Program-made: the position numbers and the translations under genes | From: Martelella alba | Lineage (GTDB): Bacteria; Pseudomonadota; Alphaproteobacteria; Rhizobiales; Rhizobiaceae | Length of the DNA stretch: 64,000 bases | Assembly: GCF_006516955.1 (NCBI RefSeq) | Contig: NZ_VHLG01000003.1 | Location: 62,001-126,000, forward strand | Reading direction: 5' to 3' | The notes under the pieces: generated by a model | Databases searched by the model: none | What the model saw: only the letters and a program-made list of their open reading frames with translations | What the model was told of the DNA's origin: nothing | Shown here: one piece after another, positions 18,295 through 27,220 of the stretch | How the letters are laid out: every line of letters begins with the position of its first letter | How positions within the stretch are numbered: the stretch's first letter is position 1

Positions 18295-19690
18295 TCCGGC
18301 GCGCGTCGCCTTCGATCAGAATGCAGGTGAACATGCTCCACGAATTCAGAACGAATTTCTTCGATCGCCACAAAAGCTCGCCATAGGGTTCCGAAATCGC
18401 GTCCCATTCATAGACGTCGACGCCGTTGCGCAGGATGAAAAGCCGCCCGGCACCGACTTCGAAGAACATGGCGTCGGCATCATCGCTGGCGCGCACCAGA
18501 AAGGGTGTTCCGCCGGACAGGTCCATGATCATGATGCCCCGGCGGGCGACGCCTTTTTCGTCGGCATAGTCGTAGGAGGCCATATAGCGGCCAGCGAACT
18601 GGCCGGCGATAAAGGTTTCCGGCTGCATGAAGCGCCATTGATCCATGGTCAGCACGGTTTCCGACGCGACGACGGCACCGTTCTGCGATACGGCGACAAG
18701 GCCGCGCGGCGATGGGTAGGCGACAGCATAGCCGAGGTCCACAATGCCTTCAGCGGACAGGCGTGGCAGGTTCACGCGCAACCGGTCCATCACCATGTTC
18801 TCCGGCGCTGTGCCCTGTGCCACATAGGGCGATCCGGTCGTCAGGATCGCGACGGAAGAGCCGAAGCAACCGAGGCCGACAATGTCGTAGTCCACCGTCA
18901 ACACGTATTTTTCCGGCCATGCGTGCGGCTTGTAGGGCTCTGAGAAATAGACCTTCTTGCCGGAGAACGCCGCCATCATCCCGTTGGGCATGGCGATCAG
19001 CCCGGACAGCTCGTCCGGCGGCGCGTTGAAGTCGGTCGACGGGATGACTTCCTGAATGGGATTGTCAGCGATCACATCCACGAAATTGCCGGTCTGGGCG
19101 GTACGTTCGGCGATGAAGTAGAGTTCGGTCGCGCCAAGGGCTGAGGTTTGCGAACGATAGATGCGCATTCGGTTGACGCGCCGGCCTGCCGGCGGGTCGG
19201 CAAAGCCGTTCAGCGTCACCGTCGCGCTGGTATCCACCAAAACCTCGTTGGAAAGGTCCGAGGGCTCGCTTTCCTCATCCAGCGCCGTCACCCAGGTATA
19301 GGCGTAGAGCACGGTAAAATAGGTGTCCTCGTCAATCTCGGAGCCGGTCGATGCGACAACCGGGCTTGTCGGGCGTGAGAGCGCAAGCGGTGTGGTCTGC
19401 CCATCGGCCGTCACTTTCGGCGCGCCGTCGCCGGTGATGTACAGGCGATCGGAGGCGACCGGCCCCGGAACGACGTGAACATGCGTTGCCCAGGCAAGCC
19501 AGCGATCGCCGGACTTGTAAATCGTCTTGGCGGCGTCATCGAGGCGGGTGACAAACCGGCCGCGCCGGATCGGCAGAAGATCGCCTTCCTCAAGCTTGGT
19601 GTTTTGCGCGATTTGCGCAAAATTCTGCTGAAGCAGCCGTGGGATCAGGCGCGGAATTTCGCCGGCAAAGGAGGCTATCCGGATCGCCAT
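18295..19690 (-). pseudogene. Phage structural (tail-tube-like) protein, N-terminal part fused out of frame to PLxRFG remnant
   Basis: The first about 465 codons encode a beta-rich virion protein: MAIRIASFAGEIPRLIPRLL, TKLEEGDLLPIRRGRF, YTWVTALDEESEPSDLS, RMRIYRSQT, DVYEWDAISEPYGELLWRSKKF. At about 18295-18310 the frame passes into a wrong frame of the PLxRFG gene and stays open to 17477, giving a 737-codon chimaera whose last 270 residues are meaningless. This marks a deletion joining two genes. The start overlaps the previous fragment's stop (TGATG), indicating original translational coupling. Confidence 0.75.
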
Positions 19691-19925
19691 CAGATACCCT
19701 CTACTACGACCGACGAGACGGAAAGCCTCGGCAGGTTTTGGTCGCCGTCACCGATCGAAAGTGCCATGAGTGCTGCAACAGTCAGGCGCAATTCGAATGC
19801 ATCACCGGCAGAATAGGCGCGGGCCATCGAGCCTTCCTGTCCGCGCGCAACGGTGATGACATCGCCATTCCTGGAGGTGGCGCGGCAAAACTCGATCTCG
19901 CCATTGACGTTTTCGAGCGCAACAG
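19690..19925 (-). pseudogene. C-terminal fragment of small phage protein (TVARGQEG type)
   Basis: In the frame ending at a TGA that overlaps the next gene's ATG, the sequence reads VALENVNGEIEFCRATSR, then DVITVARGQEGSMARAYSAG and DAFELRLTVAALMALSIGD. The VARGQEG-ARA-SAGD-ELRLT pattern is that of small phage proteins found near tail genes. Its N-terminal part is missing: it is fused out of frame to the truncated capsid gene at about 19921-19930. The capsid frame stays open through this segment to 19782, but that translation is spurious. Confidence 0.65.
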
Positions 19926-20600
19926 GAAATGCTTCTCGCCACTGATCTTGATCGGCAGCAGATTGGCGTTGCGCGGGTCCTTGGCGCGCATCATCCGGGC
20001 TTTGTTGGCCGCGCGCTCGATCATCAGGCGCGACATCTTGTCATCGGCGGTGATCGTTGCCTTGCTGGCAGCATCGCCGCCAAACAGGATGTGCTGGCCA
20101 TCCGGCGCCCGCAGCTCGTTGCCGGCATGGCCGTCATAGTCGAGCGGGAAGGCTTCATAATCCTCGTTGATGCCGCGCGCGCCCGACATATAGATGAAGA
20201 ACAGCTGATCGACATATTGCGACCACCAGTCGGAAAGACGGTCCTTGGCGACGCGGCGCAGATCGTGCGCGGTGCGCTTGCGGGTCATCTTGCCGCCGGC
20301 CGAGACCGACTTGCGGAGCTGGTCGATAATAACCTCGTCGGTGAAGAATTTGAGCTGTTCTTCCGTGCCTTTCAGGCGGTTGTCGCCCGATGTCGGCCCG
20401 CCGCGCAGCTGCACCGAAAGGTCAAAGGAAATGCGGTCGCCCGCATCGGATTCCAGTTCGGTCTTGCGCTGGATCACGGCGTTTTCGGAAGTGCTGATAA
20501 AGCGCTCCCAGTAGCTTTTCGCCAGCGTCTCGACCAGCAGACGGCCAGACCATTTCATCTGGGCCTTCGGATCGCCGAAGGGGATCGTGGTTTGTCCCAT
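19926..20600 (-). pseudogene. N4-gp56-type major capsid protein, C-terminus deleted
   Basis: About 225 residues from the ATG at 20600 (MGQTTIPFGDPKAQMKWSG). SYWERFISTSENAVIQRKTEL, GDRISFDLSVQLRGG, ADDKMSRLMIERAANKARMM and LLPIKISGEKHF follow. This matches the N4-gp56 family major coat protein. The normal protein is considerably longer; here the frame enters an unrelated gene fragment right after GEKHF and ends at 19782. The loss of the C-terminal capsid part makes a functional head very unlikely. An operator-like motif precedes the gene. Confidence 0.8.
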
Positions 20601-20659
20601 AATTGCCACCCTCAAAGTGCGGTTTTGGAGCGCCGCACGTCCTGCGCAGCAATTGGATA

Positions 20660-20690
20660 CGATGCTATTATCGTTGAAACGATGCTGAAA
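20660..20690. promoter_or_regulatory. Recurrent prophage operator-like motif, site B
   Basis: The minus strand reads CAACGATAATAGCATCGTAT, a variant of the motif seen at the other sites, and the CGATGCT element is repeated (20661 and 20681). It lies between the divergent capsid gene and the gene at 20822, so it could control either. A GATAAT -10-like element is embedded. Confidence 0.45.
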
Positions 20691-20821
20691 TGCAAACAGT
20701 AGGCCGAAACTCCCCCTAGACATGTTTTTGCGCCCCTTCGACGCCTTTCAAAAAAATGAATTTGATTTTCATCCAATTGGATGCAGTATTGGTTATGAAT
20801 AGCCAAAAAAAGGGGGAAGAT

Positions 20822-21877
20822 ATGGTAGGCAAGAACGAAAAACCGGCAGTAGGAAAGCTTGAGAACTTCTTCGGGATTCCCGCTGCTGAACTGTCTTATG
20901 CGGCAAGCACGATGAGCGTAATTGGCGGAATTGCATCTGCAGTTGGCTTTTTTACATCACGATCTGAAAATCGAAAAATCCTTGGTAAGCTGGAAGATAT
21001 CCAGAAATACCTCCGTGAGATGGATAGCAAGATAGAGGCCATACAAAGTCAGAACCGTGAAATTATTCAAAAGATAGATGATCTCCCAAGAAAGATTCAC
21101 GCCATTGTAGACGAAGTAGTAGGTGCCCACCTCCTGGAAGAAAAGTACGCTATACTTCAATCTATTCAATTAAATTATTTCAACTTAAACTGGCTTTCTC
21201 GGCGACGTTATCGCATCAATACTGTCGGATGGGACCGTTACAGTGAGGCCCTGACCTATTTAATGACGCGAGAAAATCGCATCAGCAAACTTCCCGAGCT
21301 TCTGTTTTGGTGCGAGTTCGCGCTGATCATCACGGAGGGACGAGCGATAAAAGTTGTAAATAGCCTCGTTCTTGACAAAGGCGGCATGGTGGTTCCGCTG
21401 TTTCAGCAGCTTCGCGATAATCTTAGAAAGTCTCACAATAAGCTGGATGCGATTTTGTCGTCCAGCTATGTAAGAAAGCACAATTTTTCTCAAAATCTGG
21501 GTGACTTGAGTAAGTTAAAATATTCTTTGGTTCCGGATAAGAGAACGGAGCGCCCTGTGGTTGCATTGATCTGTCCGGAAGGACAAATTCCGAACGGTGG
21601 TTGCAAAGAGGTTGAAACAACTCGGGCCCTTCCCGAAAATATAAAATTCAATGAAAATAAAAAGAGATTTCCAAAAAAGATAAAAAAACAGTTAGAAATT
21701 TTGAAAATGGATTGCATGTATTATGCAAATGCAAGGGATGCACTTTTGTCTCTGGCTCGATATTCCGAGATTATTTCGGAAGATGCTTTGACGATTTCTG
21801 AATTGCACCTAACGACAAAAATCGAGGATGATTTTGAGGTTTCGATGACAGAGCCGCAGTTCGTGTTGATGGCTTGA
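20822..21877 (+). CDS. Unknown cargo (moron) protein with membrane segment and coiled coil
   Basis: 351 residues from the ATG at 20822, chosen for the strong GGGGGA just upstream; in-frame ATGs at 20756 and 20795 lack one. Residues about 30-45 (STMSVIGGIASAVGFFTS) are hydrophobic enough for a membrane segment. A coiled coil follows (LGKLEDIQKYLREMDSKIEAIQSQNREIIQKI), then a lysine-rich helical part. It is AT-rich, unlike the neighbouring genes, and transcribed against the late operon, both signs of a recently acquired cargo gene. I recognise no family. A phage-exclusion or abortive-infection role is possible but not supported by any motif. Confidence 0.75.
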   Translation: MVGKNEKPAVGKLENFFGIPAAELSYAASTMSVIGGIASAVGFFTSRSENRKILGKLEDIQKYLREMDSKIEAIQSQNREIIQKIDDLPRKIHAIVDEVVGAHLLEEKYAILQSIQLNYFNLNWLSRRRYRINTVGWDRYSEALTYLMTRENRISKLPELLFWCEFALIITEGRAIKVVNSLVLDKGGMVVPLFQQLRDNLRKSHNKLDAILSSSYVRKHNFSQNLGDLSKLKYSLVPDKRTERPVVALICPEGQIPNGGCKEVETTRALPENIKFNENKKRFPKKIKKQLEILKMDCMYYANARDALLSLARYSEIISEDALTISELHLTTKIEDDFEVSMTEPQFVLMA

Positions 21878-21965
21878 CGTACCTTTGATTGCAAAATCAA
21901 GATGAGTTTCGAACATGGCGCATTCGTTGTGTATCGACAATGTGCTTCTCTCCCGATGAGGGAGC

Positions 21966-22133
21966 TTACAGCTTTTCAGTGGCGGCGCCGTTCTGGTCGT
22001 TGGAGGTGATGATGACCTCCCTCGGCGCATCAATCACCAGAGTCGCCACTCGTCCGGCCTTGCGAACCAGCTTCAGGCGGGCTTCCCCCACCTGAAGCGT
22101 TTCACCGATGCGTAAGTCGATTTTCAATGCCAC
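21966..22133 (-). CDS. CsrA-like translational regulator, phage-borne
   Basis: 55 residues from a GTG at 22133 with GGAGG eight bases upstream. The pattern RIGETLQVGEARLKLVRKAGR, then VATLVIDAPREVIITS, lines up with CsrA/RsmA (xGExIxIG, a central G-x-V, I-x-APxEV), including the acidic E-x-L and the AP-REV ends. CsrA dimers bind GGA motifs in mRNA leaders. CsrA-like genes occur near the capsid and portal genes of related phages. It lies 23 bases after the scaffold gene. The N-terminus (MALKIDLRIGE) differs from classical MLVLTRK, so RNA binding is unproven. Confidence 0.65.
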   Translation of the reverse strand: MALKIDLRIGETLQVGEARLKLVRKAGRVATLVIDAPREVIITSNDQNGAATEKL

Positions 22134-22156
22134 GGGCTTTGTCCTCCAAAGGCCAT

Positions 22157-23080
22157 TCACCGCGAATTGGCATAGGCCTCGAATTCGGCCTCGTTCATCT
22201 TGGCGATCTCTTCCTCATAGGCCAGCGGATCGCTCTCGCTCAGCCGGTCGAGCGCGGCATATTTACCGTCATCGGTCTGCTCCAGACCGGCGGCGGGTAC
22301 CTTTGCCAGCGATGGCGGAATGTCTGGCTGTTTGGGTGCGGGGTTTTTCGGGGCGGGTGCCGGATTGGGCGCCGGCTCCGCCTTGATGCCAAGGTCTGCG
22401 GCCCATTGCTGATAGGCCTTTTCAATCTCGGCCTGGCCCGGCCATCCGCCATTGGCAATCACTTCACTCGTCACCTTGCGCAAAACGGCGTCGAAACTGG
22501 CATAGCGCGTCTCGTTGGCGGCAATTTCGGGGTGCTGCTCAAGGAAGCCGTTGGCGGTGTTGTACCAGGCCTGCTCACGCTGGCTCTGGGTGCTCTCCTC
22601 GGAAAGCTCGGCCTTGTGCACCTGCCATTCCAGCGTGGAGCGCTCCTTGTTCACCTTGCGAAGCTCGGCATTGTATTCGCGCGTCGTCAGGTCGCCGTCC
22701 TCAAACCTGTCTACGAGCGCGTCTTCCTTGGCGTCCAGCGCCTTGAGCCGATCACTGATATCTTTCGGAACATCGGACTTGAACAGCGGGACTTCGGGCG
22801 GGGCAGCCTTGGCCTTGTCCGGCGTCGCTTCATGGCCCGGTTCCTTGTCTTCGCCCGCGATTTTACCTTTTGCCGGCTCTTTGGCGGGTTCCTTTTTGGG
22901 CTCCGCTTCCGGGTCCGCTTCGGGCTCTGGTTTGGCCTTCGCCTTGTCTTCAGGCTGGCCTTCGTCCGCACCGCCGATGTCTTCGTCGCCGATGTCACCA
23001 TCATCGGCTTCCAGCCCGGCGCGTTCGGCCGGCGTCAGCATTGCAAGCTCTTCGGGGCTCAGCCCGTGTTCATTGTCCAT
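22157..23080 (-). CDS. Phage scaffold protein
   Basis: 307 residues from the ATG at 23080 (AGGAG six bases upstream). An acidic, low-complexity N-terminal third is rich in Ala, Asp, Glu, Lys and Pro (EGQPEDKAKAKPEPEADPEA). A helical charged middle follows (KEDALVDRFEDGDLTTREYNAELRKVNKER), then a Pro/Ala linker and an acidic C-terminus (YEEEIAKMNEAEFEAYAN). This composition and the place between portal and capsid identify a head scaffold. It is intact although both neighbouring head genes are damaged. Confidence 0.75.
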   Translation of the reverse strand: MDNEHGLSPEELAMLTPAERAGLEADDGDIGDEDIGGADEGQPEDKAKAKPEPEADPEAEPKKEPAKEPAKGKIAGEDKEPGHEATPDKAKAAPPEVPLFKSDVPKDISDRLKALDAKEDALVDRFEDGDLTTREYNAELRKVNKERSTLEWQVHKAELSEESTQSQREQAWYNTANGFLEQHPEIAANETRYASFDAVLRKVTSEVIANGGWPGQAEIEKAYQQWAADLGIKAEPAPNPAPAPKNPAPKQPDIPPSLAKVPAAGLEQTDDGKYAALDRLSESDPLAYEEEIAKMNEAEFEAYANSR

Positions 23081-23102
23081 GTTGGTCTCCTGCTTCATCG
23101 GG

Positions 23103-24963
23103 TTACGGGTTGGGCGCGGTGCCGGGCGGCATGGAAGGTGGCCCGCCTTGCTGCGGGATGCCTAGTTGATCCTGCGGCGGCGGTGGCTGTTGCGCCTGCC
23201 GGGCCGCGAGCGCCTGCTGCCGCGCCGCCTCATCGCGCATATTGTCGGATTGCATGATGGCCGCCTGCCGCTCGGTTTCTTCCTGCTCGGATCGGCCCAT
23301 AAAGCCGCTTTCATGCAAAATGCCGTCGGCAACAGGCACGGCGGCGGGGGCAGAGAGGGCGGCCATCGCGGCCTCGAGCGCCCGTATCTGCGTATCGACA
23401 TTCTGGCCGGCGAGAGAGGCGAGCACCTGCCGCGTCGCGGCCTGCTCTTTCGCCGATGACACGATGTCACGCTGCACGCTGGCGGCGGATTTTTGGGCGC
23501 TGGCCTCGTCCTTGGCGATCTTGGCCAATACCGCGCGTTCCTGAATCTGCTGCTGGCGCATTTTCGCCTGCTCGGCGGCCTGTTCTTCCGGCGTCATCTC
23601 TTCGGCGTCGGGGTCGCGCTGTCCGGTGATCTGGCGAATGCGCTTGACGAGTTCTTCGCGGCTGTCGATATCCATGCCCTCGACCAGAAGATCGAGCATC
23701 ACCAGCACCACCTGCGGCGCCACAGGGCCGATCTGTTGCAGGAGCGCAAACAGTTCCTCGGTCTGGGCCTGCCGCACGCTGGCGCGCCAGTCGGTATCGG
23801 AGATGATGAAATCGGCCTTGGAGCGGATGATGTCGTTTTCCGGCAGCCCGTCATTCACATCCACCCATTCCGGCGTGCCGCGCGTGTTGGTGATGCGAAA
23901 TTGCTTTGGCTGCGTAAAGAACTGCTCGATCGCGGAAAGCTCCTTGCCACCATGGATCAGCACGGCAAGGCGCAGATTGTCGAAAATGCCGGCGGTCGCC
24001 AGCGAGCCCTGGTCCTGCCGCGCGGTGATCGCCCGGCCGGAAACCGCATTGGTGGTGCGCCCCAGGCTTTCATCGGTCACGCCGGAAACCGACTGGATCA
24101 TCGAAATGTCGCGGCTCATCATGTCGAGATGGGCGGCGGCCAGCTCGCGCTCGGCATTGATGGTCAGGTCATAACCCTTTTTCTTGACGAGGATCGCGTC
24201 CGGGCGGGCGGCTTCCTCGCGAAATTCGTCAAGGTTAGACGCGCACGCCGTCGGCAAGCGCCGCGCGCGCCAGCAATCCGCGCCGTTCGGGAAACATCGC
24301 GCTCGCCACATCCAGATCGACCCATTTCGTGCGGAAAATATAGCGGCAATCGGAAAGGTCTTTTTCGGTGCAGGCGCTGTCCCACAGCATATTGCGCCAG
24401 CTCTCGGAGCGGACATAGACCGGCTCGCCTTCGTCCTGCGCCTGCAATCCCACCTCAAGCCAGCCAATGCCGGTCTTGACGCTTTCCTCAAAGGCGTTGG
24501 AACGGTGAAACGGCGAGCGGTTCACATCGCTCAGATATTTCATCAGCTGGGTTTTGCGCGTGGCGGGCTTTCCCGCCTCCTTGCGCCGGGGCAGGATTTT
24601 ATAGTCCGTGCGGCCGCGCTTCTCGGTGCCGATAATCCAGTTGACGGTGGTGTTGATGACGTTGAAGACCAGCGCCTTCTGCCCGCGCTCTTCCAGTTCG
24701 CGGGCGTTTTCCTCGCTCCACTGGATGGAGTCGTAGAAATCCTCATCGAGCGCCTGCTGCGCCCGGTTTTCCGCCTGCCGCTCCAGCTCGTTCTCGTAAA
24801 GCCCCAAAAGCCGTTTCAGCCGCGCGACGGCCCTTTCGCTGTCCAGCCTGTGCAGCGCCTTGCCTTCCGGCTGCGCCGTCTCGTTCCGGTCCCACGGATC
24901 GGACGCGCGCACCATCCGCCCGTTCCGCAAGTCCATGCCGCTTTTGGTATCCGGTTCAAACAC
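23103..24963 (-). pseudogene. Phage portal protein with internal deletion and frameshift
   Basis: The N-terminal part starts at a GTG at 24963 overlapping the previous stop (VFEPDTKSGMDLRNGR). It runs through YDSIQWSEENARELEERGQ, FNVINTTVNWIIGTEKRGR and KWVDLDVASAMFPERR to a stop at 24235. From 24239 another frame continues NLDEFREEAARPDAILVKKK, DESLGRTTNAVSGRAITARQ and so on to 23103, ending in a Gln/Pro-rich tail. In intact portals of this type, roughly 150-200 residues lie between the MFP region and the LDEFREEIARPD-like region, so DNA has been lost and the frame broken. Confidence 0.75.
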
Positions 24964-25396
24964 GGTCGATGATCTCCGCATGCGTCTCCTTGCCCGTGTC
25001 GTGATCGACCTGGAGAACATCGGCCACGACACGGGCAAGACTTGCCTTGGGAGGAATGGAGATGAGATCGCCCAAATGGTCATGGATCAGCGAGACGACG
25101 CGCATCGCGCTGCGCATATTGCCGAAATCCATGCCGTTGACGTCTAGAAACTGCTGCACCATCGCCGCATTCGTTTCCGGCATGGCATCAGTATCGTCCG
25201 GGTTCCACTGCCACGCATCGTCAATGGTGATCACCAGAGGCCGGCACCGATCATGCCCAATGTGGTTCGTCGGCACGACCACAAGGCACGGCCGCGCCTT
25301 GTCGCCATACCATGTGCCGTAAAGCGCCAGCTCGCCCTGGCGTTTTTGAAAGTGGTAGCGGGTCAGGTCGATGGCGTAGCGGATCAGCGCGGACAT
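24956..25396 (-). CDS. Phage hypothetical protein upstream of portal
   Basis: 146 residues from the ATG at 25396 (MSALIRYAIDLTRYHFQKR). The middle has beta-like stretches (ELALYGTWYGDKARPCLVVVPTNHIGHDRCRPLVITID); the end is helical (VVADVLQVDHDTGKETHAEII). It overlaps the portal start by eight bases and lies in the terminase-portal interval, where podoviruses carry small accessory genes. No family recognised. An operator-like motif lies about 30 bases upstream. Confidence 0.65.
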   Translation of the reverse strand: MSALIRYAIDLTRYHFQKRQGELALYGTWYGDKARPCLVVVPTNHIGHDRCRPLVITIDDAWQWNPDDTDAMPETNAAMVQQFLDVNGMDFGNMRSAMRVVSLIHDHLGDLISIPPKASLARVVADVLQVDHDTGKETHAEIIDRV

Positions 25397-25423
25397 GAAA
25401 TCGGCCTCAGTTTGAATAGCAAT

Positions 25424-25444
25424 GATGCCAATATAGCAACGATA
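25424..25444. promoter_or_regulatory. Recurrent prophage operator-like motif, site C
   Basis: GATGCCAATATAGCAACGAT, one base different from site A, lies between the divergent genes at 25396 (minus) and 25580 (plus). An AATAGCAATGATG half-site lies just left. TATAAT-like sequence (GATATAATCG) follows, so promoter and operator probably overlap. Confidence 0.5.
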
Positions 25445-25579
25445 TAATCGAACAGCCATGAAGAAATTCTATTGCATTCCCGCGATTTAATTTTGATGTT
25501 CAGGCTGAAGCGTCACTGCAACTCTGAAGTTGCAGTTTCCCTGACTGCGGCAATTGTCGCCAATCTGCCGGAAGGAACA

Positions 25580-26245
25580 ATGAACAACAAAGACGAGAAA
25601 GAGATTTTTGGCGATCTGTCACAACATGAACGTGCCGATGACGCGCTGCTGCGAATATGTGCGGGAATTATGCGGGACTTCCCTCGTGAGCGGGAATATG
25701 AACGCTTTTACCTAATGGCCGCTATTCGGAGAACATTGTCGCTGGGCTTAGCTTTCCGGCAGGCAATTGAGAGCAACAACGGGCAGATGGCAATGATTTT
25801 GGTCCGTCTGAACCTAGATACTTTGGCGCGCATTTACGCCTTGTATTGGGCAGAGCAGACCGAAGGAATGACCGCTGAAAGCTTCTCGCGGGATATCGCA
25901 AATGGCAAAAAAATTGGAGATATGAAACTCAAGGGAGCCAAAACTAAAGCGACCGATAAGTGGCTCATTGAGCAGATAGAAAGTCTTGGCGTTTGGATAT
26001 CTGAAGCCTATCAACGAACATCCGGAGCTGTTCATTTCTCCGACTTCCATATCCATCAGCTGCTGCAGCAAGCTCGCCCCCTTGAGGATTTACCGGATGG
26101 TGCACTGCTTTCTGAGATGATCGTCGGGCCTTGCGAGCTGAATGCAGACCCAGAGCTTTATCGAGAGCTCAAGCAGGCTTTTCTGCATATTTCGTTGATG
26201 CTTTTGGAAGTCGTTCGCCAACGAACTTCGAGTGGAAGAGGCTAG
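25580..26245 (+). CDS. Unknown cargo protein, all-helical
   Basis: 221 residues from the ATG at 25580 (MNNKDEKEIFGDLSQHERAD) after GGAAGGAAC; the upstream open frame lacks a ribosome-binding site. Predicted helices include REREYERFYLMAAIRRTLSLGLAFRQAIE, MILVRLNLDTLARIYALYWAE and LYRELKQAFLHISLMLLEVV, with SGAVHFSDFHIHQL between them. This looks like conserved HEPN-like or DUF-type soluble proteins in general shape, but I cannot name a family or catalytic residues. It is opposed to the late operon, less GC-rich and intact, so it is probably cargo. It converges on the gene at 26252. Confidence 0.7.
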   Translation: MNNKDEKEIFGDLSQHERADDALLRICAGIMRDFPREREYERFYLMAAIRRTLSLGLAFRQAIESNNGQMAMILVRLNLDTLARIYALYWAEQTEGMTAESFSRDIANGKKIGDMKLKGAKTKATDKWLIEQIESLGVWISEAYQRTSGAVHFSDFHIHQLLQQARPLEDLPDGALLSEMIVGPCELNADPELYRELKQAFLHISLMLLEVVRQRTSSGRG

Positions 26246-26251
26246 GTCGCA

Positions 26252-27109
26252 TCATTCAAAAAAGCTGCTGTTGTCTACTCTGAGCTCGACATCTTCATTT
26301 TTAATTTCGAAAGGCTTGGCCGCTCGGGCAGTAATGAACGCGCTATATGGATATGAATCTCCCATAACATGTCCCAGCCCTTTACGAACATCTGAGTTGG
26401 ATCCGTACTGCAAATCGACTTCCACTTCCCCAATTACCTCGTAGGTGATCTGGGCTTCGTCCAGATCAACAATCTCGATTGATTCGACGTATTGCCCGCT
26501 AACGGAGGTGTGCGTGGATAACTCATCAAGGTCTTGAATGGTTTCCGATATAAGCTTGTCGAGCATAGCTCCCTGCATGACTTCGACGATTGCATTCTTT
26601 AAATCGTCTTGGGCATCGTCGGCCGCCTTGAGTATGGCCAATAGCCCATCGACAACCCCCACCATGATATCTTGCACCTCGTCATGTTCATGAACAATGG
26701 TTTCGGCGCGAACGTGGGTGAATTTGCTGAGTTCGTCGAACGCCTCCAGCAATGGATCTATTTGATCTCTAACGTCAAACCCAATCGTGTTGTTCACGAA
26801 ATCATCAGGCAGGCCTGCTTGAATTATAAATGTTGCCCTCTGGCGCCTTGTGACTGTCGTAGTGCCTTGCGTCTGCTTAAACCAGACGCATGCTCTTACG
26901 CTTTCGTCCGGAGCGAGTTTATGCAGCACATGCCCGATCACTTCTCGTAAGGCACTTGCAATCAGATTCCCACGAATTGGATTATCCGCGTCTATTGCGA
27001 CGCGCCATGTGCCGACCAATAAAGCTTCTAGGAACTCGTCACGGGGAAATTTGCTGATTAATTCTGAAATACTGGATTCGAGTGCTTCCCAATTGTCATC
27101 CGTACTCAT
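26252..27109 (-). CDS. Possible pPIWI-associated nuclease-type protein (cargo)
   Basis: 285 residues. The N-terminal half (LVGTWRVAIDADNPIRGNLI, SALREVIGHVLHKLAPDESV, ACVWFKQTQGTTTVTRRQRA, IIQAGLPDDFV, LLEAFDELSKFTHVRAETI) resembles, from memory, proteins annotated as predicted pPIWI-associating nuclease. Burroughs and colleagues linked that family to prokaryotic Argonaute-related (pPIWI) conflict systems. No PIWI gene is present here. The C-terminal half (YVESIEIVDLDEAQITYEVIGEV) is beta-rich and may be the sensor part. It stands between the terminase and portal genes and is intact while both are broken. The family assignment needs a profile search. Confidence 0.5.
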   Translation of the reverse strand: MSTDDNWEALESSISELISKFPRDEFLEALLVGTWRVAIDADNPIRGNLIASALREVIGHVLHKLAPDESVRACVWFKQTQGTTTVTRRQRATFIIQAGLPDDFVNNTIGFDVRDQIDPLLEAFDELSKFTHVRAETIVHEHDEVQDIMVGVVDGLLAILKAADDAQDDLKNAIVEVMQGAMLDKLISETIQDLDELSTHTSVSGQYVESIEIVDLDEAQITYEVIGEVEVDLQYGSNSDVRKGLGHVMGDSYPYSAFITARAAKPFEIKNEDVELRVDNSSFFE

Positions 27110-27220
27110 GGTATTCGGGCGCTCTGCTTAATGGTTTCGCTGGATATTTAAGGGCACCATCAGCTCTGATTGTCAAAGAGCATTTGCTCCTGTCGCTCGG
27201 TCACCCAATGATTTAGTTTG

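Noticed and set aside
22127-23257. 376-codon plus-strand open frame opposite the scaffold gene
   Set aside because: Antisense of a low-complexity acidic gene; repeated Phe/Leu/Arg/Gly runs are an artefact of that composition.
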